A stretch of DNA of 64,000 nucleotides from Dryococelus australis. Lineage: Eukaryota > Arthropoda > Insecta > Phasmatodea > Phasmatidae. The notes beneath the pieces were generated by a model, which saw only the letters and a list, made by a program, of their open reading frames with translations, was not told the origin of the DNA and ran no database searches. The DNA is taken from the NCBI GenBank assembly GCA_029891345.1, contig CM057000.1, positions 138,430,663-138,494,662 of the forward strand, in the 5' to 3' direction. Both the position numbers and the translations under genes were made by a program. This document shows positions 23,778 to 34,849 of this stretch, one piece after another. Each line of letters starts with the position of its first letter. The stretch's first letter is position 1.

Positions 23778-24196
23778 TAGACTGTTCACGGTAAAATTAT
23801 CACTTTTGAAAGCCCTGTTTAAGATCTACTTGTATGAACTTTGTGCATTCATCAGCCTTATGTAAAATTAACATTGCTATGGGCCTCGTCATTTTATTCA
23901 TGCGTCGGTCAAGTTAAACTGTGAAATTTTCAGTAAAATATTATTATACAAATATGCTCATTTTCACACTTAGATGCATTAAAAAACAGAAAGCGAAAGA
24001 TATGATTAAAGTTATCACAAATTGTTACCTAACACTTTTTATTCGACGTTAAGATATGCAACTATTTTCTATCCATCATTACCAACTTCACTGGACAAAT
24101 GTCACTCAGTGCGCCCATTGAAATAGGTGCAGGTAGAGGCAGTGACTTCTTTCTAAGGTTCATTTCAAAAGTGCTCACTTTATCGTGAACAGCCTT
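23778..24196 (-). mobile_element. MITE-A, full length
   Basis: TIRs TAGACTGTTCACGGTAAA and TTTATCGTGAACAGCCTT with flanking TA. The body has GATCTACTTGTATG, TATGGGCCTCGTC, TTATTCGACGTTAAG and CAGTGCGCCCATTG in family order. Confidence 0.88.
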
Positions 24197-24361
24197 TAAT
24201 AACACGATTAGAAAAATAACCTAATCTTGTTTGGTCGAGTATACGGCTACCATCCGAGCATGACCTTAAGTTCCCACCGCGCACGCGCGCTAAACGGGTG
24301 AGGGCCCGCGGCGACTGTCGGAAATTTTGGGCGCGGGTGAAATTTCCCAGGCAGTAGCCTG

Positions 24362-24777
24362 TAGTCCATTCACGGTTTCTTAGGCCTTTTTGAATCAAAC
24401 CTTTGAAAAATCTCCCCATGTATGACGTGTTTAGTTAATTCCTAAATACGCCCTGTATCACAAGCGTTTTATACTTGTGTTCATAAAAGTTACTTTTTAT
24501 TCTGTTAAACATAAATGTTATTCATATTTTATTTATAAATTATAAAGCTTACTTTATAAATTATTTGAATAAAAACAGGGAAAAAATAGCTATGTTCGTT
24601 GCGCCTATTGAGAAATAGTCCTTATACAAAATACTGTTACTCTTGGTGCGCACGAATGTGGTGCTTTGTCCCCCTGGTGCAATTCTCCAGGATTAGTTAG
24701 CACGAGGCGGAGGAATATCCTGCAAGTAGAACTTTAGCAGGGCTTCGGAAAAGGTGAAAGTAACTGTGAATGGACTA
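24362..24777 (+). mobile_element. MITE-B, full length
   Basis: Ends TAGTCCATTCACGGTTTCTT and AGTAACTGTGAATGGACTA are inverted. The body has CCATGTATGACGTGTTTAG, TTGTGTTCATAAAAGTTAC, GTCCCCCTGGTGCAATTCTCC and CACGAGGCGGAGGAATATCC. Four more copies lie at 35.4 (inverted), 41.8, 52.9 and 62.4 kb. Non-coding. Its TIR shares TTCACGGT with MITE-A. Confidence 0.87.
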
Positions 24778-24812
24778 TATATCATGTGCCTCCAACGCGC
24801 GTTGATTCTGGT

Positions 24813-25230
24813 ATAGGATATTCACGGTAAAATGAGCACTTTTGAATGCCCTGCTTAAGATCTACTTCCAAACTCACTGTGTATCCTTCCGCCATATGTA
24901 AAATTAACAATGTCGTGGACCTGATAAATTTATTCGTGTATCAGTGAAGGAAAACTGTAAAATGATTATAAAAGTATATACTTTAAAAACTCTTTAAATC
25001 GAACCTCTTAAATGCATTTTAAAAATTGAAAAGAAAAATAAATTGTTTTAGAACTGGCAAATGTTTACCGAACACTTTTATTTCAACGTTGAGGCATTGA
25101 ACTACTTTCTATCCGTCGTTACCAACTTTACTGGGTGCACGCCACTACGTGTGTCCGTTAAAAATACACGCAGCTAGGGACAGTGACATTCTTCAAGAGT
25201 TGATTTCAAAAGTGCTAACTTTGTAGTCAA
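24813..25230 (-). mobile_element. MITE-A, full length
   Basis: Left TIR TAGGATATTCACGGTAAA. The right TIR is eroded (CTAACTTTGTAGTCAATA). The interior is collinear with the 23.8 kb copy. It directly precedes the mariner-type element. Confidence 0.82.
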
Positions 25231-25251
25231 TACCCTCCACCAAACGAAATA

Positions 25252-26575
25252 CAGAATGTCCATAAATTATCACTACAAATTCAAACGTTAATAAAAAATT
25301 ACCTAAAGGCGATAGAGAAATGCTGTTTTTTTTTTGCATGTGAAAGAGCATGTCCCAAAGATTTGCAATGAATTTTAGTTTTTTGATTCAGGTGTGACAA
25401 CTAATGCACCCAAATGACCGCTCCAAAAGAGAAGGCTCAATGTGTGTCTTGGTTTATTGAGACCAAATCTGACACACAAGTTCAGCGTAATTACAGGACC
25501 AGGTATGGTAAGGACCCACCTGCACAATCCACAATACGGGAGCGTCGCCGTAAGTTTATGGAACCTGGCAGTGTTCTGCATCGCATCAGAAGGGTGCCGG
25601 CTGGCCACGCACAGGAGCTGAAGGCATCGACCGCGTGCGTGCTGCATGCGTGCGTAGCACTGGTAAGTCGGTTCGCACTGCTGCAAGGCAACTGCAGTTA
25701 GCTAGACCAACAGTACACAAAGTTCTACACGAGCAATTACGACTCCATTCATACAGCGAGCAGATGGTTGAAGCTCTGCAACCTGACGATGCACCACGGC
25801 ACGCAGATTCTGCTGCAAACATGTTGCAACGCATTGGCGAAGATGACGACTCTCTGAAGCGAGTTGCCTTCAGTGATGAAGCAACATTTCGCGTTTCAGG
25901 TGTATTGAACCGGTATAATGTTAGGATCTGGGGGGTCATAACACCCCCACGGACCACATGAGATTGTGCGTGACAGCCCGAAGGTGAATGGGTGGTGTGG
26001 TGTCATGTGTGATCGCATCATTGGCCCGTTCGTCCTCATTGAAAGGACCACCACAGCCAATGTGTACCTGGACATGTTAACCGAATTCGTGATCCCGCAA
26101 CTGGAAGGCATGCAAACCTAATGTCATCGTTCAACACGATGGTGCACCCCCACGCTGGGGTTTGTGTCCGCATGAATCCTTGAATCAGTGGTTTCCTGGA
26201 CGATGGACTGGCAGAGATGGTCCAATCCCTCCGCCACCTCACGCGCTGGATATCACGCCTCTGGACGTCTTCTTATGGGGTTATGTTACGGACAGTGTAC
26301 AAATCACCTGTTAACAATTTGGATGAACTGAAGCAAAGGATTGCAGCAGATCGATACTGTCGACAAGAGAATTCTAGTGCAGACATGGCAGGAGCTGGGG
26401 TATCGTTTTGATGTACTTCGGGCAACAAAGGGTGCATATGAAGAGGTCTACTAAATTTTGTTTAAAAACTCTGGGAAATGCTCTTTTACATGCAAAAAAA
26501 ATCGCTTACCTCTATCACCTTTACGTAATTTTTTATTAGTGTTTGAAGTTGTAGTGATAACTTATGGACATTCTG
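25252..26575 (+). mobile_element. Mariner-type DNA transposon with long TIRs
   Basis: Inverted ends of about 105 bp (25252-25357 and 26472-26575) start CAGAATGTCCATAARTTATC and end near GCTCTTTTACATGC. TA flanks both sides (25250-25251 and 26576-26577), as expected for the Tc1/mariner target duplication. At 1324 bp it is a near-complete mariner-sized copy, with a broken transposase inside. The two TIRs still agree over most positions, so the insertion is not very old. Confidence 0.93.
25414..26454 (+). pseudogene. Frameshifted DD41D-type transposase
   Basis: The enzyme would cut and paste the element at TA sites. The reading starts MTAPKEKAQCVSWFIET, a helix-turn-helix N-terminus of the kind found in insect mariner-like transposases (DUF4817 type). 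The frame shifts before 25635. The next block carries VAFSDEATFRV, first catalytic Asp at 25875-25877. A further shift before 25966 leads to NVYLDMLTEFVIPQLEG, ending at TAA 26119. The next frame has VQHDGAPPRWG (second Asp, 26138-26140) and TPLDVFLWGYV (third Asp, 26264-26266). Another shift precedes KSPVNNLDELKQRIAA, and the protein ends at TAA 26452-26454 after one more. By codon count 41 residues separate the second and third Asp, like Rosa/Visitor-type DD41D families. All three catalytic residues survive, but at least five frameshifts make it non-functional. Confidence 0.88.
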
Positions 26576-26943
26576 TATATAATATAACCTTCTAACCTAG
26601 GCCGTAAAACCCAAGTAAAGGCTGTTCACGGTAAAGTGAGCGTTTTTAAAATAAACCGTTGGAAAATGCCGCTCCCCGTTCCTGCATACGTTTTGACGAA
26701 CACAACTAGCATGCACGAAGTTAAGTTGGCAATGACGGACAGAAAGTAGTTCCCACGGGTTACCGCTGAATTAAAAGTGTTTATGTAAACATCTGTGAAA
26801 ATTGAAATAATTTAGTTAGAGTTCTTAAGTTCGTTAATCGCATATAAGTTTAAGAATGAGCGAATTCGTAAAAATTCTCCTTTTCTAATAATTTTACAAT
26901 TTCACTTGAACTACGTACGCCCGTAACTATGTTAATTGTACAT

Positions 26944-27786
26944 ACACTGCAAAAAAAATAATTTTTACTCGGAAATTGTTTGCAGATTTACAAATGCTTG
27001 CAACAGTACAAAGATTTCTCTTGTTAAACTACTCTTCTGTAAAACTATAAGGGCCATGTTTGTAATATACCTCAGGAAATGTTTTTAATATTCTGACCCG
27101 TGTCCACGAGCTATAGCAAAACTACCGATACTCAACAACGTAAAACCGTATATAGCGGTTTGTGCTTAAACTATAGGCAATGAAAAGTATAGTTGTGTGG
27201 ACAAATAAGTGTATGTCTGTATTAGAAATCTATTCCAAGATTGAATAGGGCAAAACACTCAAAACATCTCAAACGACAATTTCAATAAAACGTGACCGTA
27301 TTACTCATAAACTGTACATTTTTCCTAGTTGCAAAGAATATTTTTAATGAAATAAATGTATTATTTCAAATCAAGTAACTTCCCTATTATTTGGTATGTA
27401 CTTATACCTTTATTTAACATAAAAATAATGCTTACGTCTTAAGTAAATTTGTCCTTGTGGTTAAGGTCGTGGGCTTAATAATACAAGGGTTGAATATTCT
27501 AGTCCCCGTGCAGGAGGATTGCTATTTTTTTTTAAATTATATTTTGAAATATTTTTTAGTTATTCATTGTCATTAATTCAACACATTTTTTTTCCTAGAA
27601 AGAACATTATGTACATTTCTCAAAAAAATGTAATTTGTAATACAGGGCTCTCATTTGTAGTATTAAAAATATATGTTTTGTATGTAGATTTTACAAGAAA
27701 ACTGTTTGTAGTTCTATAAAGGATTTTCTTGTCAACTAGTTTTTTAAAATAATTTTCTTGTAAAAATACAAAAAAAAAATTTAGAG
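26944..27786 (+). mobile_element. TIR element with tRNA-like core, copy 2 (nested)
   Basis: Inserted within a MITE-A. The left end CACTGCAAAAAAAATAATTT and the right end (minus strand CACTCTAAATTTTTTTTTTG) are weakly inverted. A tRNA-like segment lies near the middle (27453-27523). Not coding: the ORFs are low-complexity. The nesting fixes the boundaries better than the weak TIRs do. Confidence 0.5.
27453..27523 (+). other. tRNA-like sequence inside nested element
   Basis: TTGTGGTTAAGGTCGTGGGC resembles a tRNA 5' half with box A, and GGGTTGAATATTCTAGTCC resembles box B with an insertion. Followed by a T-rich stretch like a Pol III terminator. Too degraded to be a functional tRNA. Confidence 0.45.
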
Positions 27787-27984
27787 TGATGGTGGAAGAA
27801 TACAAAACTTGCATACGCGTAGATTTTAAGCAGGGCTTTGGAAAGTGCCTATTTTACCGTGAACAGCCTATACCCATTTCGATACTTCCACTTGATTCCC
27901 AATACTGAAAATTAATATTACGCGCTGACACATACATCAACGTGACACCCTCGGTGGTGTACTCCAGTCAGACACACCACAATT

Positions 27985-28445
27985 TTTACAAGCTTGCCTT
28001 GTTAGTTAGTTTGTTTGCACGTTTGGGTGAAGTATTGCAAGTTAATTTTGACCCACTTCTAGGTACTCAGTCGTGTTGAAACTTGGTATACATATAGAAA
28101 CCCGATGACAATGCAATAATATGATGACAGGGACCTGGTGCTGCAGCCAGGATCATCTACTCACGAGGGAACTCCTCGACAGTCGGTAATATGGCGAATT
28201 GAAAATCGCAACGATAATTTTAAGTTTTTTGTTTCGGTTTTTTTTTTTTTTTTTTTTTTTTAACTCCAATTGTATGTTGTGTGTGGGTGTGTGTTTAGTT
28301 CAAATCTTGCAAGTGGATTTTAAACCATTTACCGTTATCCAATCGAGCTGAAGTTAAGCGTACATGTGTAGTTCCGATGACAATACAATGTTAAGGTACC
28401 ACTACGCTGATCTGATGATGGAGCCGGAAGTTACAAACCTTTATG
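27985..28445 (+). repeat. Two diverged ~270-bp direct repeats
   Basis: The order TTGCAAGT, a variable middle, CCGATGACAATRCAAT, and CTG...GATG...GCCGG/GCCAGG recurs twice (about 28045-28160 and 28305-28435). A T-tract of about 24 bp (28239-28262) lies between. Probably part of an unidentified dispersed repeat. Confidence 0.45.
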
Positions 28446-28468
28446 TAATTTAAGCAGTATCCAAGACA

Positions 28469-28899
28469 CTAGGATAAAATTACTCTAAAAAAAAACTTTT
28501 ATAAAGCCAAGCTTTTTCTATAAATGCACTAAAAAGAGAAAAATAATCATAGTATTTACACAATTTGTAGAACTTGATGTGGTCGAACAGCCGTAATAAA
28601 CTTTACTACCACTTAATATGTTTGTATCAATTTATATTTAGTATATGAAAGCTCGGCGAAATGTAGTAGTAAGCACATATCTTGCGTAAGGCTGTTGACT
28701 ATTTGCTCCAAGCTTTAATATACTTCATATACATTGATACAAACATATTAATTTGTAGTAAAGTTTATTACGTCTGTTTGACCACATCTTACAAGTTCTA
28801 CAAATTATGTACCTACTATAATTATTTTTCTCTTTTTAGTGCATTTATAAATAAAAGCTTGGTTTTAAAAGTTTTTTTTTACAGTTATTTTATTCTTAG
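28469..28899. mobile_element. Hairpin (foldback) element, ~185-bp arms
   Basis: Left arm 28469-28657 and right arm about 28707-28899 are inverted copies sharing AAATGCACTAAAAAGAGAAA, AATTTGTAGAACTTG, AACTTTACTACMANTTAATA and TTTGTATCAATNTATAT. The loop is about 50 bp. The 114-codon ORF starting at 28682 runs through one arm and is not a gene. Confidence 0.85.
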
Positions 28900-29019
28900 A
28901 CTGGTAGGGTCAAAAAGTAGCACCTATGAATATGACGCATGCGCGAACTTCAATAAAGATAACACGCGATATGTCCGTAGGAAAAAAAAAAGGAAAAAAA
29001 AAAGGGGGGGGGCGACGGG

Positions 29020-29440
29020 GACATGAATTTATTTAGCGAGCCGCTCGTCGTTTGTTTTTTAATCGTGAAGGAGCTGCTCCTCCCGGCGGTCCACACAATT
29101 TCGCAGCGAAAATGACACGGCTTGGTGATTGCCCCCGGGCTTCATGAAGAGTATAATGCGGGTCCAGGCGACGCCCTCTACCAACCTGGAAGGAGCAGGG
29201 GAAAGGATCAGTGCCGTTGATGCAGGGAGGGTGGAGGGGGAAGGCGGACCTGCGGAGTGAAAAGGACGACACGACGGTGCGAAACACGAGACGTGGCCTG
29301 CCCCGGCGTGGGAGTAGACGTCCTTCCCCGGTTTAATTAAACACACTGAATTGAGCTTCTAATTGAGTTTCGCACAGTGTAAAGGTCCAGGCGACAAGTC
29401 CTGTGGGTGCGGAGCAAAACTGCGTACACAGACGAGCGTC
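29020..29440. other. GC-rich island
   Basis: Begins after A/G-rich low-complexity (A-tracts and GGGGGGG at 28980-29014). It contains CCTCCCGGCGGTCC, GGTGGAGGGGGAAGG and a CCCCGGTTTAATTAAAC end similar to the one near 19930. Two overlapping minus-strand ORFs (84 and 95 codons) show no domain. Confidence 0.4.
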
Positions 29441-29591
29441 CGGTTTTTTTTTTTCGTATCGTGCGGCTATCGTGTCCCCTTCTTACTTTATATATTTATT
29501 ACTAATTCGGGCTTTCACGTTAACACTCTTCAATAAGGACACTAACTAACCCTTGCTGGAAAGAAATTATCAACGTGTATATCCCTGCCTA

Positions 29592-30006
29592 TAGGCTGTT
29601 CACGGTAAAATGAGCACTTTTGAAATCCTTTCTGAAGATCTACTTGTATACACGTTGTGTGTTATTCCGCCTGGTGTAAGATTTACATTGCCATTGGCCT
29701 CATTACTTTATTAATGCATCGGTCAAGGGAAATATTAGAAAAATAAATATTGTACAAATCTGCTCATATTTACACTTCGATGCATTAAAAAATACAGAAA
29801 GCGAGACAAATAATTGAAGTTTTCCTAAATTGTTTCCTAACACTTTTACTTCGACGTTAATATATGGAACTACTTTCCCCTCCATCGTTACCAACTTTAC
29901 TGAGCGCATGTCACGCATTGCGCCCATAAAAAAAATATGCAGGTAAGGGCTGTGACTATTATCTAAGGTTGATTTCAAAAGTGCTCACTTTACCGTGAAC
30001 AACCTA
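29592..30006 (-). mobile_element. MITE-A, full length
   Basis: TIRs TAGGCTGTTCACGGTAAA and TTTACCGTGAACAACCTA, TA-flanked. The interior is in family order (GATCTACTTGTATACACG, TTCGACGTTAATATATGG, GGTTGATTTCAAAAGTG). It is one of the best-preserved copies and suits use as a reference for the minus orientation. Confidence 0.92.
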
Positions 30007-30774
30007 TACTTAAGTGTGTCCAAAATGATCTACATTTCTAAGATATTACGTAGTTTTTGTTGTTACATGAATCAGTAACCTGGAAATTTTATGAAAATTC
30101 GGAGACCATTTTAATAGAACCAATGAATGGAGCAATACGAATTTTAACCTTATATATTTCCCCGTATCTACAGATCACAAAACTGAACAAAATTAATACA
30201 TACGGCTACAGCTCAAAATAAATGTCATCAGAACCTAGTGAGAAAACTTTCTTGGTTCCTTTGTATGCTGTTCACCCGTATATTTTAATTGTAACTTTTG
30301 GGAGCAAAATTTAAACAGAAATTCCCGAAAGTTAAGTCATTATCGCAAGTGAATTAAGTGTCGCATTTCAAAGAAATTACCAAATCTACAATCTTTAATC
30401 TTTAAGAAACACCTTAGTTGAAACCTTACTTTATGTAAGAATAACTTTCCCGAACTTACAGAAAACTATTTTTTTTTTTAAGTTGATAGTATTTTGTACT
30501 GTAAATCTCTTTATGAACTTTCCTATTTCCTTTGGCATCATGTCACGAGGCAACAAAATATCCTCAGTATCTAGAAAAAAAAATTTCCTGTACTTGAACG
30601 TCCTTAATGTGAACATGATAATTTCAATGCCATATGTTGCAAAAGAGGAAACTTATGATGTGAAACTGATACTTCAGAACCTATTAAAAGGGTATATCCA
30701 CGGAAAAGAGGCAATCAATCATAACATTAGATCGTTTGTCAGCAGCAAACAGAGGACATTGCTTAATGAAAGGC

Positions 30775-30778
<4 letters not shown>
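30007..30778. other. Non-coding AT-rich stretch
   Basis: No recognised element. The 132-codon plus-strand ORF beginning at 30483 runs into the (TA)n tract and has no recognisable domain; its first 95 codons are unremarkable. Confidence 0.35.

Positions 30779-30843
<65 letters not shown>
30779..30843. repeat. (TA)n microsatellite
   Basis: About 65 bp of alternating TA, seen directly. Confidence 0.97.
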
Positions 30844-30846
<3 letters not shown>

Positions 30847-31033
30847 TGTTACACTCTGTCCTTGCACAGCAACGACCGTGATTTTACCAATTCCTTTACA
30901 TGTCAGACGTGAGCGAGTGTACTCGCCATGATGCGCACGTCTCGAGCAAACTAACTTGCACGTGAGCTTTTCCTCCACCAATAATGAACATAGCGAACAT
31001 AAGCCTCCAGGACAGCTTAAGTACGCCCCCTTA

Positions 31034-31604
31034 TTAAGCTGGAGTCACAATACCACGACGAATCAGACGCACCCCCGACGCGACAAAATCTGTGCAGCGG
31101 ACAATTAAAAGGGAGGTCACTGTGACGTCAGCCTGACAAAATGGCGGCCCAGGCAGCCCGACAATAGTAACTTCCACTCCCACTTTCCGTCGTGTCGGGC
31201 TCTTCTAGGCACGCAAAAATGTAAATACAACATTATGAAACAATATGTCGTGCACATTTCCCTACTCTAGTAAATAATAAATTAGTTTGCCACCAAAATT
31301 GCCACCAAAATAACGATCTGGTTTCTTTTTAAAATACATTTTTCTCTTGTATAAATTCAAATATTACCAAAAGATAAATAATAATTCTCTTTATCATGGG
31401 TTTAAAAAAAAGTAAATATGGGATATTAATAGGATGACTTGGCGTTTTAGGATTTTCCGACAGCCAACTAACACACTTGTTGGGCAGATTTAGTCGGGGT
31501 ATTGTGAACACTGAATAAAATATAACGTGAAATTTCGTCGAGCTCTGACGTCATGTCGGTGTGTCGTATCATGTTCGTTGGGGTTATTGTGACTCCAGCT
31601 TTAG
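31034..31604. mobile_element. MITE-D
   Basis: Inverted ends AAGCTGGAGTCACAATACC and GGTTATTGTGACTCCAGCTT define an element of about 570 bp. Subterminal sequence is GC-rich (CGACGCGACAAAATC on the left, CGACATGACG-type on the right, minus strand). No ORF of note. A single copy in this window, so the family is inferred only from the TIR. Confidence 0.75.
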
Positions 31605-31669
31605 TGAACACGTATGAGTAGTGACCAAGAGTCTTGGTTTCGAACTAAACGTTTGGAAAATTGTACGAT

Positions 31670-32462
31670 TTCTGCACTGAGAGAAAAGCCACAATATATT
31701 CGTTTTTAAAGGGTCAAAAAATATATTTAGTTGCCCCAACAAAATATTTCGTTGGGAAAACAAAACTCGAAAAGCAAAAAAATCAATACTGTTCGGCTAA
31801 CAAAATACATATTTGAATAAAAAAAATATCTGTGTTGAGCCAAAAGAAATTGAGACTCTCAGCAAAATATTCTTTGAAACCACTGTATGTATTTGTCTGG
31901 CCACAAATTTTAATGCCTTCCTTTGAAAATGTATCTCGAGAGTTAATTTGCATTTTTGTGACAGTTAGGATAGTAGCAGTGTTTGTTAGCGCATATATTA
32001 ATTTTTAATACTGGTATAAACATCCTAATAAAACAAGTTAAACAGGAAACTATAATTCAATGCTGTAGAACTTGAAATAGTTATCTGCGCACGTTGTCCA
32101 GTATTTTGTATGAATATATTTTTTTTCAAAACCATGCCAATGTTTTGAGCAGTCTCTTTAGCTTAGATTGCTAAGACATACCACTCGGACTTGGGTGATA
32201 TAGGTTCGAATCAGGTTCGGGATTTGAATGTTTTTTTTTTTATATTAACCGAAACTATTTTATGTATGTACTGTACATGGAGCCAACCAAATATTTGTTT
32301 GCTGCAACCATATATGAACAACAAAATCATTTGGTTTAAAAAAACAAGATATTTCATAGCCCCTATACAACCGATTAATTTGGTTACGCCAAACAAACTT
32401 TCCACTACGACTACCATCTCTGTCAAACGTGATATCTATGGAATTCTTTTACAATGTGCATG
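31670..32462 (+). mobile_element. Possible TIR element with tRNA-like core, copy 3
   Basis: The left end GCACTGAGAGAAAAGCC and right end TCTTTTACAATGTGC (minus strand GCACATTGTAAAAGA) are loosely inverted. Phrases around CCAACAAAATATTT on the left and CCAACCAAATATTTG on the right are partly mirrored. A tRNA-like segment lies near the centre. The boundaries are uncertain, and the case rests on its resemblance in layout to the 14.9 and 26.9 kb elements. Confidence 0.35.
32150..32226 (+). other. tRNA-like sequence
   Basis: TCTTTAGCTTAGATTGCTAAG recalls a box A region; a clear box B, GGTTCGAATCAGG, follows at about 32204-32216, and a T-run comes after. Best box B of the tRNA-like set, but the acceptor arms do not pair well by eye. 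Confidence 0.5.
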
Positions 32463-32802
32463 TCTTCGTATATAATTAAAGTACTCTGTTATCTAAATGA
32501 AAGTAAATATTAATTAAATAACAGTCAGGCTGTTAACAGGAGAAAATAAATATTAGTTTATTAATAAAATGAGTCCTGTTAATAAAATAATAAGCATTAT
32601 TGATATGCTACCTGCAGAAACCCTTATAAAAAGTGCAGCGAGCGTCAGAGAGCATCCTTAGGGATAACGTTCAACATGCCACGAAGACAATTCTGCACAA
32701 GATGTTATTATACATATAAAGTGTATATACTAAGTTTGTGAATGATGACCTCATTTGTTAAATATACTGTATCAAATGTTGTAAGGTGATTGAAGTCACA
32801 TA

Positions 32803-33228
32803 AAAGCTGTTCACGATAAAGTGAGCCCTTTCGAAATCAACCTTAGAATAAAGTCACTTCCCCTGCCTGCATATATGTTAATGGACGCACCAAGTGACAT
32901 ACACCCAGCAAAGTTGCTAACGATGGATGGAAAAGTACTTCCTTATCGTAACGCCGAATAATGAGTGCGGGGTAACCATTTGTGATAACTTGAATTACAT
33001 CTTTCGCTTTCTGTTTTCTTAAATATATCGAAGCGAAAAAAAAAAACTAACGTATATATACAATATTCACTTTCCTAATAATTTCACAGTTCACTTGACC
33101 GACGGATGAATAAAATGAGGAGGACCATGGTAATATTAATTTTACATATGGCAGAACAATACGCAAAGGGCATACAAGTAGATCTTTAGCAGGGCTTTCA
33201 AAAGTGCTCATTTTACCGTGAACAGCAT
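32803..33228 (+). mobile_element. MITE-A, full length
   Basis: TIRs AAAGCTGTTCACGATAAAG and TTTTACCGTGAACAGC. Body ACGCACCAAGTGACATACAC, AACGATGGATGG, GGTAACCATTTGTGATAAC and GTAGATCTTTAGCAGGGC in family order. Confidence 0.9.
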
Positions 33229-33338
33229 ATACGCACGCTTACACTTACTGAGATGGCTTAACCTAACTTGAAAAAAAAAAAAAAAAAAAAAACTTAGTTT
33301 TATTCAGTTAAACGATTTGCTCAGTGCAGCAGCACCAA

Positions 33339-33605
33339 ATGGGCCGTGATGGTGTTAGTATTCAGACTGCTCACCCCTCAGTAAAGCGAACCAGATTCGA
33401 TTCCCGGCGAGATCACCTGCAAGTGGGAAACACAGCAGGGTTTAGCGTAGGCCGCTGAGTTTTCACGGGTCGCTACCGTTTCACCTCCGCCATTTCATTC
33501 CGCCGCTACTACATCCTCATCTCATTAATTTCACCCTCACCTGGCTATTAATAACTTGCTCTCAAGCGCCGGCAAACGCTCTCAACTTCTCTATCAGCAT
33601 CGCTA
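33339..33605 (+). mobile_element. SINE, divergent subfamily
   Basis: The head GGGCCGTGATGGTGTTAG, then AGATTCGATTCCCGGC (box B), gives a tRNA-like start. The body (GTTTTCACGGGTCGCTACC, CTCACCTGGC, CTCTCAAGC) is only loosely related to the main SINE family. Probably an older or different subfamily. Confidence 0.6.
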
Positions 33606-34849
33606 AAATGCTTTTAAAAATATACTTTTCATAACTATTCATAAATTGTAAAGTGAATTTTGTAAACCTGAAGATTATGTAATGAATATTTAAATTTAAG
33701 TTACTTCACACCTGTTGAGATGCTATGAGCGCACTTAGGTCCTAAAAATTTTTTTTTTTTTATGTATTTCACACATTTGGAGAGCTTCAAAAGGCATCGT
33801 TCTTCTTCAGCACGCATATATATATTTTTTACAATACTGAATGTCTTCTCTAATCACTAATTTTAAGGAAATTAATAACTTTGTAAAGAGTTATCCTGCA
33901 CATAGAACTCTGGTATCGCAGAAAATCTAGAATATGATTTAACAATTCCCAGACATTGAAGAAAAGAAAACTATTGCTAGCAATTACGCGGTATACAATA
34001 ATAATTTAGAATAAGCAATTAAGCTAATTTTTGTGATGGTGCTTTTGCCACTAGCGACTTAATTATTTTTGGAGCAATATCTATAGGTTATATATGATTT
34101 TATTTACTGGCAAAAGTTGCATTAATTAAGTCAACTTAATTTTTGCGACGAACGATGAAGCTCGGAAATTGTGTATGCTCGAAACAGCATTTCATTCAGA
34201 TTTGTGAAAAGTTTTTATGTGATAGTAAGGAAAACACGATTAGGTACGTCGGAATAAAGACAGTTATGCATTAGAAAACACGCCTTGTTTGGCATATCAT
34301 CTTTGCCAAAAAGTTACATCAGTAATATATTGTTTCCATCACACTACTGAGTTTTGAAAATTCATCGCCATATTTTATACGAAAATATTAAAAATTTACA
34401 CTATTAGTAGCTAATTGTAATGCTGTGAAATTATACCGCGAAAATACTGAAGTCAATTATTTCCTTAAATTGGTGGCTACTTTTAACTTTTACATTTTTA
34501 TAGCTAAATTTAAAACTTATTCAAAACGATGACCAAAGAAGGGATTTTAATATACAGCCAATAATAACACTTCCCCATTTCATTTCTTTACTATGAGTTA
34601 CAACATATAAAATAGTATAATGTTGTTTTGCGTTGAAATTAAAACGCAGATAGATGAAATGATTACCTTACACCAGGGCTTTAGAAAATATGCACGCTAG
34701 TAGGTTGCAAACGAATCAATAATCTTGCATATTCCTATAACGAAAATAAAACACGGTGTTATATGTTGCTGAACTAAATCGATTTCCTTGCCCTGTCCCC
34801 ATTCCAGTGAGAGAAACAGTGTGTCATGGACATAGGGCTAATGTGAGAA
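33606..34849. other. AT-rich non-coding stretch
   Basis: No gene, RNA or recognised repeat is supported in this stretch. Confidence 0.4.

Larger units (their letters stand above)
26618..27870 (+). mobile_element. MITE-A split by a later insertion
   Basis: The left part (26618 to about 26943) begins AAGGCTGTTCACGGTAAAG and runs to GTTAATTGTACAT. The right part resumes near 27787 with GGTGGAAGAATAC and ends TTTTACCGTGAACAGCCTA. In intact copies the two sides are contiguous (TTAATTTTACATAAGGCGG), so about 840 bp was inserted. Confidence 0.8.

Noticed and set aside
28682-29026. 114-codon plus-strand ORF with Lys-rich tail
   Set aside because: Runs through one arm of a hairpin element and an A/G low-complexity tract.
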